From: Nocardia vaccinii NBRC 15922
Lineage (GTDB): Bacteria; Actinomycetota; Actinomycetes; Mycobacteriales; Mycobacteriaceae
DNA length: 64,000 bases
NCBI RefSeq assembly: GCF_001613305.1
Contig: NZ_BDCC01000019.1
Span: 248,001 to 312,000 of the forward strand
Direction: 5' to 3'
The position numbers and the translations under genes are program-made. This document shows positions 57,782 through 64,000 of the stretch, piece after piece (the first letter of the stretch is position 1; every line of letters starts with the position of its first letter). The notes under the pieces are model-generated. The model was not told the DNA's origin. It worked only from the letters and a program-made list of their open reading frames with translations, and searched no databases.

Positions 57782-58687
57782 ATGAAGCTACTTCCCCTGT
57801 GGCCGCCTCGTGACAGGACCGATCCGGGCGAGGTAGCCCTGCACGCGCGCAATGTGCAGTTCGACTGGCGCGATACGCCCCTGCGCTGGATGGCGGACGA
57901 GCCGATCGCCTCCCACGTGATCAACGCGCTGAACCTGCTGCTGCCCGAAGGGGAGCGGATGTTCGTGCTGGCGTTCTCCGAGGCGCTGCCGCTGGTGCGG
58001 GACGAGAAGCTGCGCGAGCAGATGCTCGGTTTCATCGGTCAGGAGTCGATGCACGCCGAAACCCACAACGACGTGCTGCAACAGGTGCTCACCGCGCACG
58101 GCGTCGACGTCGACGCGTACGTGCGTCAGATGGAGTTCCTGTTCCGCAAGACCCTCGGCCCCCGGCCCGGACAGGGCGCCGCGGCGGAATTCCAGACTCT
58201 GGTGGAACGCATCGGCTTCATCGCCACCCTGGAACACTTCTTCGCCTATCTCGGCGACTGGGTGCTCAACGCCGATCTCGAGCGCTTCGGCGCGGACCCG
58301 CGCGTACTGGATCTGTTCCGCTGGCACGGTGCGGAGGAGGTCGAGCACCGGCATGTCGCGCACGATGTGGCGCAGTATTTCGAGGTCGGCTATCTGCGCC
58401 GGTCGGCGCTGATGCTGATCGTCTTCCCGATCTTCCTGACGCTGCTATTGCGCGGCACCAAATACCTTGTGCACCAAGATCCTTCGCTGCCGAATATGTG
58501 GTACCCCCGCCTGGCGCTGCGGGTGTTCGGCGCGATGTGGCGCGGTGCGCTGCCTGGGGTGCCGGCACTGCTGTGCAGCGCGGCCACGGTGCTGCGGCCC
58601 GGTTACGACCCCGGATCGGTCGGCTCGACCGCGCAGGCGGTCGCCTATCTGGCCAAATCACCTGCCGCGCAGGCGATGGCGTCGTGA
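57782..58687 (+). CDS. PF10118-type metal-dependent hydrolase/diiron-like protein
   Basis: The 301-residue product has a helical metal-binding pattern: FIGQESMHAETHNDVLQQVL, LEHFFAYLGDWVLNA and WHGAEEVEHRHVAHDVAQYF, with repeated Glu and His as in diiron-type folds. It also has a membrane-like segment (LMLIVFPIFLTLLL). The stop overlaps the ferredoxin-reductase start, so the two likely work together, with the reductase as electron source. Confidence 0.82.
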   Translation: MKLLPLWPPRDRTDPGEVALHARNVQFDWRDTPLRWMADEPIASHVINALNLLLPEGERMFVLAFSEALPLVRDEKLREQMLGFIGQESMHAETHNDVLQQVLTAHGVDVDAYVRQMEFLFRKTLGPRPGQGAAAEFQTLVERIGFIATLEHFFAYLGDWVLNADLERFGADPRVLDLFRWHGAEEVEHRHVAHDVAQYFEVGYLRRSALMLIVFPIFLTLLLRGTKYLVHQDPSLPNMWYPRLALRVFGAMWRGALPGVPALLCSAATVLRPGYDPGSVGSTAQAVAYLAKSPAAQAMAS

Positions 58688-59790
58688 GCCTCCGGCGGAT
58701 TCCGCTGCTGCCTCCGGCCGATCTGTACGGCAGGCGCCGCAGCGACCGGGCGATTCGCGTCATCGATGCGGTCGCCGAGACCCGGATGCGCTGGACGGCC
58801 CTGGTCAACCGCGGTACCGCCACGGGCGCGGTGGACGATCACCGCATCACGCTGACGGTCGCGCAGCGGCGGGTGGAGGCGCACGACACCGACGTGGTCA
58901 GCCTGCTGCTCACCGCACCCGACGGTCGCGCGCTGCCGCGCTGGCGGCCCGGTGCGCATCTGGACCTGGAGCTGCCCTCGGGCCGGTTGCGGCAGTATTC
59001 GCTGTGCGGTGATCCGGCCGAGCGACACGCGTATCGCATTGCCGTGCGGCGCATTCCGGACGGTGAGGGCGGCTCGCGCGAGGTGCACGAGGCACTCGCC
59101 GTGGGCAGTTCGATCATCGTGCGCGGCCCGCGCAATGCCTTCCCCTTCGTCCTGCCCGGACACGGGTCCGATGCCGCCCGAGTGCATTTCGTGGCCGGCG
59201 GCATCGGTATCACGCCGATTCTGCCGATGGTGCGGATGGCGCATCGGCTCGGCGTCGACTGGTCGATGGTCTACACCGGACGCAACCGGGACTCGATGGC
59301 CTTCCTCGACGAGCTCGAACGGCTGGGCCCCAGGGTGAGGATCCGCACCGACGACGAATCCGGGTTGCCCGCCGCCGGGGATCTGCTCCCCGGCGTGGAT
59401 ACCGACACCGCGCTCTACTGCTGCGGCCCGGTCCCGATGACCACGCTGATCGCCGACCGCGTGCGCGAGATGCCCGGTGTGGAACTGCATTCCGAGCGGT
59501 TCTCGCCTCTGCCCGTCCGCGACGGCGTCGCGTTCGAGGTCGAATTGGCCCGCACCGGCGAGGTCATCGCGGTGCCCGCCGATCGCACGGTTCTGCAGGA
59601 GTTGCTGAAAGTCCGCCCGGACAGCCCGTATTCGTGCCGTCAGGGCTTCTGCCGCACCTGCCGGGTGCGCACGGTGTCCGGGCAGGTCGATCATCGCGAC
59701 ACCGTATTGACCGATGCCGAGCGAGCCGCCGGCGACATGCTCATCTGCGTATCCCGGTGTGCCGGTGAGCGTCTGGTGCTGGACCTGTGA
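58684..59790 (+). CDS. Ferredoxin-reductase with C-terminal [2Fe-2S] domain
   Basis: The 368-residue product has an FAD domain (LRQYSLCGDPAERHAYRIAV), a NAD domain (FVAGGIGITPILPMVRMAH; YCCGPVPMTTLI) and a C-terminal ferredoxin with Cys 318, 323, 326 and 355. This is the phthalate-dioxygenase-reductase layout. GTG 58684 overlaps the upstream stop (GTGA). It probably passes electrons to the upstream diiron-like protein. Confidence 0.87.
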   Translation: MSLRRIPLLPPADLYGRRRSDRAIRVIDAVAETRMRWTALVNRGTATGAVDDHRITLTVAQRRVEAHDTDVVSLLLTAPDGRALPRWRPGAHLDLELPSGRLRQYSLCGDPAERHAYRIAVRRIPDGEGGSREVHEALAVGSSIIVRGPRNAFPFVLPGHGSDAARVHFVAGGIGITPILPMVRMAHRLGVDWSMVYTGRNRDSMAFLDELERLGPRVRIRTDDESGLPAAGDLLPGVDTDTALYCCGPVPMTTLIADRVREMPGVELHSERFSPLPVRDGVAFEVELARTGEVIAVPADRTVLQELLKVRPDSPYSCRQGFCRTCRVRTVSGQVDHRDTVLTDAERAAGDMLICVSRCAGERLVLDL

Positions 59791-59839
59791 GGTTCCGCAC
59801 CCGTAAGTCTCACGTTCACCGGCCCCGAAGGGAGATATC

Positions 59840-61609
59840 GTGACCGATCAGACCCCCGTTCCCGATGCCGAACGCATCGTCCGCAACGGCGAATTCGACC
59901 TGGCCGTCTACGAATACGGCGATCCGGACGCAGAGACGGTCGTGCTGGTGCACGGTTGGCCGGACGATCATCATCTGTGGGATCGGGTGATTCCGTTGCT
60001 GGCCGGGCATTTTCACGTCGTCGCCTACGACACCCGCGGCCACGGCCGCTCCACCCGCACCAGCCGCACCAGCGACTACCGGCTCGACGCCTTCGCCGGG
60101 GACTTCTTCGCGGTGGCCGATGCGGTCAGCCCCGAACGACCCGTCCACGTGCTCGCCCACGACTGGGGATCGGTGCAGATGTGGGAGGCGGTCTGCGAGC
60201 CGCGGGCCGACGCGCGGATCGCGTCGTTCACCTCGGTCTCGGGGCCGAATCTGGATCACATGGGAAAGTGGATGCGCGCCAAGCTTTCTCGCGGGGCGGC
60301 GTGGGGGCCGTTCACTCAGCTGCTGTCCTCGGCGTACACCTTCCTGTTCATGACTCCGGGTGTGCCGCGGGTGGTGTTGCGGCCGCTGTCGGCGGCTACG
60401 ATCTGGCAGCGATTCGTCGGGCTCATGAACGAGACCGCACCCGCGAATGTACGTCTGGGACCGAGGTTTCAGGAGGATTTCTTCGACGGCATGCGCATCT
60501 ACCGCGCGAACATCCTGCAGCGCCTGGTCAACGCCCGCGACCGGCACACCGAGGTGCCGGTGCAACTGGTGATCGCCCGTCGCGACGTCGCCGTGCGGCC
60601 CGCCGGATACGCCGACGAGTCGCGGTGGACCTCGCGGCTGTGGCGTCGCGAGGTGGCCGCCGGACACTGGCTGCCGTTCTCGCATCCGGAACTGTTGGCC
60701 ACGGCCACAACCGAACTCATCGACTCGCTCACCCGTGGCACGACCACGCGCGGGCTGCGCCGGGCCGAGGTGGTGCAGGGCCGCGAACGCGGCGCGTTCG
60801 AGGATCAACTCGTCGTGATCACCGGAGGCGGCAGCGGCATCGGCCGTGAGACGGCGCTGTCCTTCGCCCGACGTGGCGCCCAGGTCGTGGTCTCGGACCT
60901 GAATCTGGACGCGGCCAAACAGACCGTCGCGCTGGTGCAGGCCGAAGGCGGTGTGGCCCATGCTTATTCGGTCGACGTCTCGGATGAGGAGGCGGTCGCC
61001 GAGCACGCCGCCGCGGTCATCGCCGAGCATGCGGTGCCCGATATCCTGATCAACAATGCCGGAATCGGCCAGGCGGGCGACTTCTTCGAGACGTCGGCGG
61101 CCGATTTCGACCGGGTGCTTCGGGTGAATCTGGGTGGGGTGATCAACGGCTGCCGCACCTTCGGCGCGGCCATGGCCGAGCGCGGGCTCGGCGGGCACAT
61201 CGTGAATCTGTCGAGTATGGCCGCCTATATGCCGCAGCGCGGATTCAGCGCCTATTCGACGAGCAAGTCGGCGGTGTTCATGTTCTCGGACTGCCTGCGC
61301 GCCGAACTGGCCGGCAACGGTATCGAGGTGCACACCATCTGCCCCGGCATCGTGCACACCAATATCGTTGCCACGACCCGGTTCTCGGGTCTGTCCGCCC
61401 AGGAAGAGGCGGACAAGCAGGCGAAATACGATGCGCTGTACCGCAAGCGGCACTACGGCCCGGAGAAGGTGGCCGAGCAGATCGTGCGGGCCGTCCAGAA
61501 CGGGCGCGAGGTCGTCCCGGTGACCCCGGAGGCCCATTTGCAGTATCACTTCCAGCGGTTCGCCCCGGCGGTCGCCCGGTTCGTGGCGGCGCGGGTCAAG
61601 CTCACCTGA
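59840..61609 (+). CDS. ephD: EphD-like alpha/beta hydrolase-SDR fusion
   Basis: The 589-residue product joins an epoxide-hydrolase-like alpha/beta domain (about 10-300; VLVHGWPDDHHLWDR; nucleophile D108 in LAHDWGS) to an SDR domain (about 325-580; VITGGGSGIGRETALSFARR; Y472-S-T-S-K476). This matches mycobacterial EphD, linked to mycolic-acid modification. GTG 59840 follows GAAGGGAG. It completes an operon with the diiron-like and ferredoxin-reductase genes. Confidence 0.9.
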   Translation: MTDQTPVPDAERIVRNGEFDLAVYEYGDPDAETVVLVHGWPDDHHLWDRVIPLLAGHFHVVAYDTRGHGRSTRTSRTSDYRLDAFAGDFFAVADAVSPERPVHVLAHDWGSVQMWEAVCEPRADARIASFTSVSGPNLDHMGKWMRAKLSRGAAWGPFTQLLSSAYTFLFMTPGVPRVVLRPLSAATIWQRFVGLMNETAPANVRLGPRFQEDFFDGMRIYRANILQRLVNARDRHTEVPVQLVIARRDVAVRPAGYADESRWTSRLWRREVAAGHWLPFSHPELLATATTELIDSLTRGTTTRGLRRAEVVQGRERGAFEDQLVVITGGGSGIGRETALSFARRGAQVVVSDLNLDAAKQTVALVQAEGGVAHAYSVDVSDEEAVAEHAAAVIAEHAVPDILINNAGIGQAGDFFETSAADFDRVLRVNLGGVINGCRTFGAAMAERGLGGHIVNLSSMAAYMPQRGFSAYSTSKSAVFMFSDCLRAELAGNGIEVHTICPGIVHTNIVATTRFSGLSAQEEADKQAKYDALYRKRHYGPEKVAEQIVRAVQNGREVVPVTPEAHLQYHFQRFAPAVARFVAARVKLT

Positions 61610-61717
61610 GCCCGCTGGGACCGACCGAGTTGTCGCCACTTTCGAGGCATCGGTCGACGCTGACCCCGGAGATCACCCATCGCCGGCCGAGCCACGCATG
61701 GTTGGCCGGGCTGTTCG

Positions 61718-62740
61718 CTACGGTGTGGGGGTTTTCGGGGCGGAATCGTTCTCGGTCTTTCCCCGGGTAGCCCACAGGCTCGTCGTGGTGACCGCCGCCA
61801 GCACCACGACGATCACCAGCAGTGAAGCGGCAGTGGAAATCTGCGGGACGCCCGCCCAGATGTCGTGTGCCCAGTGCAGCACCAGTTTCACGCCGATGAA
61901 CGCCAGGATCACGGCGAGCCCGTAGGCGAGATGCACCAGCCGGCTCAGCGCCGCGTGCAGGACGAAATACAGTGCGCGCAGGCCGAGCAGCGCGAAGGCG
62001 TTGGTGGCGAACACCAGATAAGGATCGCCGGTGACGCCGTAGACCGCGGGCACCGAATCGACCGCGAAGACCAGATCGGTGGTCATCACCGCGGCGACCA
62101 CCAGGGCCAACGGGGTCAGTGCGCGCCGTCCTGCCTCCCGCACGCTCAGCCGCGTCCCGCGATAGCCGTCGGTCACGGGCAGTACCCGGCGCAGCAGTCG
62201 CACCGAACGCAGCGAGGTGGCCTCTACCTCGGCCTCCTGTCCGATGATCGCGTCCTTCAGCAACTTCGCGGCGGTGAACAGCAGGATCGCGCCGAACAAC
62301 AGGAATGCCCAATCCAGTTCGGCGAGTGCGGCGGCGCCGAGTGCGATGAATACGCCGCGCAGTACCAGCGCGCCCGCGATCCCGAACAACAACACCCGCT
62401 GGGCCAGCCGGGCCGGGACCGCGAATGCCGCCAGGAGCAGCATGAAGATGAACAGATTGTCCACCGACAGCGATTTCTCGAGCAGGTAGCCGGTGAAGAA
62501 TTCCGTGCCCGGTTGCGATCCGTAGGTCGCCCAGATGACGATGCCGAAGGTGATCGGCAGCGCCAGATAGAACACCGTCCACCCGAGTGCCTCGCGCATC
62601 GACACCTCGTGCGGGCGGCGGGTGACCGCGAAGTCGAGCACCAGCAGCAACAACACACCAGCGATGGTCGCCGCCCACAGCCAGGGCGATCCGATGGTGT
62701 GCAGTTCGGATGATGCTAGAACGGTCGTGGTCGAACTCAT
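61718..62740 (-). CDS. TerC-family membrane protein (Alx/MeeF-like)
   Basis: The 340-residue product has about nine membrane segments with the TerC signatures YLLEKSLSVDNLFIFMLLL and MTTDLVFAVDSVPAVYGVTG, where the Asp residues are probable metal sites. TerC/Alx proteins move or supply manganese across the membrane. ATG 62740 lies after a yybP-ykoY riboswitch, supporting a Mn role. Confidence 0.9.
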   Translation of the reverse strand: MSSTTTVLASSELHTIGSPWLWAATIAGVLLLLVLDFAVTRRPHEVSMREALGWTVFYLALPITFGIVIWATYGSQPGTEFFTGYLLEKSLSVDNLFIFMLLLAAFAVPARLAQRVLLFGIAGALVLRGVFIALGAAALAELDWAFLLFGAILLFTAAKLLKDAIIGQEAEVEATSLRSVRLLRRVLPVTDGYRGTRLSVREAGRRALTPLALVVAAVMTTDLVFAVDSVPAVYGVTGDPYLVFATNAFALLGLRALYFVLHAALSRLVHLAYGLAVILAFIGVKLVLHWAHDIWAGVPQISTAASLLVIVVVLAAVTTTSLWATRGKTENDSAPKTPTP

Positions 62741-62866
62741 GGGACTCCTCGGGTACGACAAAACACCCGAGGTCTCCTTCGCCCGTGGAACGGGCGGCCA
62801 CCCGGGGATCTCAACTGTGAAATCCGTACTGACCGGTATAGCACTTGGGAAGTACTCCCCTCACCG
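62741..62866 (-). promoter_or_regulatory. yybP-ykoY manganese riboswitch with SD-sequestering hairpin
   Basis: On the minus strand the leader contains the conserved GGGGAGTA (plus 62853-62860) and AGACC of AAGGAGACCTC (plus 62770-62779); GAGG and CCTC can form the P1 helix. Downstream, CCTCGGGT pairs with ACCCGAGG (62747-62754 and 62765-62772) and hides the ribosome site GAGGAG. P1 and this hairpin compete for CCTC, so Mn binding should free the site: a translational ON switch for terC. Confidence 0.8.
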
Positions 62867-62937
62867 GTGATCTTAGTCGGGTCCGATCGCGACCGGCAAA
62901 TCCCGGGCGATGTGTTCTCGCTCTCGGCGAACGGCTA

Positions 62938-62960
62938 TTGACCTCAATATAACTCGAGGT
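62938..62960 (+). promoter_or_regulatory. SoxR-like box with overlapping promoter
   Basis: CCTCAATATAACTCGAGG (62942-62959) matches 15 of 18 bases of the SoxR box CCTCAAGTTAACTTGAGG. A -35 TTGACC (62938-62943) overlaps it, and a -10-like CAGGCT follows at the long 19-base spacing used by MerR-type activators. It precedes the quinone oxidoreductase gene. Confidence 0.65.
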
Positions 62961-63004
62961 ATCAGGCTGGTCCCATCGTTCGAGACGAGAGGATGTGGCC
63001 GAAT

Positions 63005-64000
63005 ATGCATGTGGTGGAGGTCAAGTCGTTCGGGGGACCGGAGGTTCTGGTTCCGGCCGAAGTGTCCGATCCGGTCGCCGGGCCGGGGCAGGTGGTCGTG
63101 AACGTCACGGCGGCCGATGTGATGTTCCTGGACGTGCGGCTGCGCAGTGGCTGGGGCCGGGACTTCTTCCCGGTCGAACCGCCGTACGTTCCGGGCGGCG
63201 CGGTCGCCGGCGTGGTTTCCGCCGTCGGTGCGGACGTCGATCCCGGCTGGATCGGCAAGCGAGTGGCCACGGCCACCGCGGCCAGTGGCATCGGCGGCGG
63301 CTTGCCCACCGGTGGCTATGCGACCCGGGCGCTGGCGAAGGCGCAGACGTTGAACGAGATCCCCGCCGGCCTGGACGACATTCGCGCCGCAGCTCTGGTG
63401 CACGACGGGCGAACCTCGATGATGATCGCCGAGCGGGCCCGGATTCGGCCGGGGGAGTGGGTGCTGATCACCGCCGCGGGCGGCGGATTGGGTACGCTGC
63501 TCACTCAACTGGCGACCGCGGCAGGCGCTTCCGTGATCGCGGCGGCGCGCGGCGAGACGAAACTCGCACTGGCCCGACGCCTCGGTGCGAAGGTCGTGGT
63601 CGATTACGAGAACCCCGGCTGGGCGGACCGGGTCCGGGAGGCGACCGATGGTGCGGGTGTGGCGGTAGTACTCGACGGTGCGGGCGGACCGATCGGCGCG
63701 GACGCCCTGAGCGCCACCGCCCCCGGCGGCCGCTTCCTCGGATACGGCAACGCCGCAGGCGGTTTCCTGGAAGACCGCGCGGAATATGCGGCGGCACAGA
63801 ATATTACGGTGCAAACTCTGCTGGAGATGACCAGGGCCGATATCGACTGGCAGGTACTCGGCCGCCGCGCCCTGGCCGAGGCTGCGGCGGAAAATCTGGA
63901 AGTTGTTGTCGGGCAAACCTTTCCGCTTGCCGATGCGGCAGCGGCGCATGCCGCAATCGAATCCCGTGCGGCGGTGGGACGCACGATCCTGACGGTCTGA
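63005..64000 (+). CDS. Quinone oxidoreductase-like zinc-free MDR protein
   Basis: The 331-residue product has a GroES-like N-terminus (VVEVKSFGGPEVL; VVNVTAADVMFLDVRLRSG) and an NADPH domain (VLITAAGGGLGTLLTQLATA), with no zinc ligands, as in QOR/crotonyl-type MDRs. ATG 63005 is preferred over 62993, which leaves no room for the AGAGG site. The gene ends at the last base of the window with TGA. The SoxR-like box suggests redox control. Confidence 0.87.
   Translation: MHVVEVKSFGGPEVLVPAEVSDPVAGPGQVVVNVTAADVMFLDVRLRSGWGRDFFPVEPPYVPGGAVAGVVSAVGADVDPGWIGKRVATATAASGIGGGLPTGGYATRALAKAQTLNEIPAGLDDIRAAALVHDGRTSMMIAERARIRPGEWVLITAAGGGLGTLLTQLATAAGASVIAAARGETKLALARRLGAKVVVDYENPGWADRVREATDGAGVAVVLDGAGGPIGADALSATAPGGRFLGYGNAAGGFLEDRAEYAAAQNITVQTLLEMTRADIDWQVLGRRALAEAAAENLEVVVGQTFPLADAAAAHAAIESRAAVGRTILTV

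Noticed and set aside
1..64000. CRISPR array or insertion sequence
   Set aside because: No regularly spaced repeats and no transposase gene with terminal repeats were seen in the window.

Overview
The window is high-GC actinobacterial DNA, most likely from Nocardia or a close relative. The evidence is family content: a fused HadA/HadB dehydratase and an EphD-type hydrolase-SDR fusion (both tied to mycolic-acid lipids), a full-length carboxylic acid reductase of the Nocardia type, an F420-type luciferase-like oxidoreductase, XRE/DUF5753-DUF397 pairs, and frequent GTG starts with GTGA or ATGA overlaps. Species cannot be fixed from sequence alone.

Positions 1-8291 are the right end of a prophage or related integrated element. 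Nearly all genes run leftward and overlap by 1-8 bases: an Xis/AlpA-like HTH protein, small membrane proteins, a lipoprotein, several small Cys-rich or HTH proteins, an exonuclease VIII-like PD-(D/E)XK nuclease, a RecT annealase and a short beta-clamp-like protein. A divergent HTH repressor (7965-8291) reads into the 3' half of a tRNA-Asn gene (8253-8325, minus), so the last 12 repressor codons are antisense to tRNA sequence. This marks the attachment junction and resembles integration-dependent immunity systems.

Chromosomal DNA follows. 8.6-18.6 kb: HadAB, a flavin disulfide reductase-like enzyme, a TetR-controlled Zn-alcohol dehydrogenase/DUF4334 pair with a nested palindromic operator, a glycogen-debranching-like enzyme with a glycosyltransferase, and a stand-alone TrpF. 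18.6-29 kb: a decayed rhodanese, DeoR/MFS, a His-rich methyltransferase opposite an XRE-cupin regulator, and a GntR-controlled aromatic-acid catabolic operon (DUF1932 dehydrogenase, GalC-like aldolase, GalD/PrpF-like tautomerase, XylE-type extradiol dioxygenase, aromatic-acid MFS) that keeps only an N-terminal stump of a GalB/PIG-L gene. 29-42 kb: a methyltransferase, a phosphoesterase, the carboxylic acid reductase, and a complete 2-oxoacid dehydrogenase complex (E3, E1alpha, E1beta, E2) whose translation-start regions are duplicated.

42-49 kb: a PucR-type regulator, a decayed xanthine-dehydrogenase Fe-S subunit fused by overlap to an 8-oxoguanine-deaminase-like gene, a heat-shock locus with a CIRCE element in front of hsp20 and four small unknown genes behind it, then a MerR gene and a lower-GC XRE/DUF5753/DUF397 island. 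49-64 kb: regulator/target pairs (MarR/ABC exporter, MarR/SnoaL, HxlR/SDR), a three-gene lipid-oxidation operon ending in ephD, a TerC-family gene behind a yybP-ykoY manganese riboswitch, and a quinone oxidoreductase behind a SoxR-like box.

The main themes are regulator-target pairs with visible palindromic operators, several decayed catabolic genes (rhodanese, PIG-L, Fe-S subunit), and a prophage junction worth experimental follow-up. All family assignments are from reading motifs; no database search was run.
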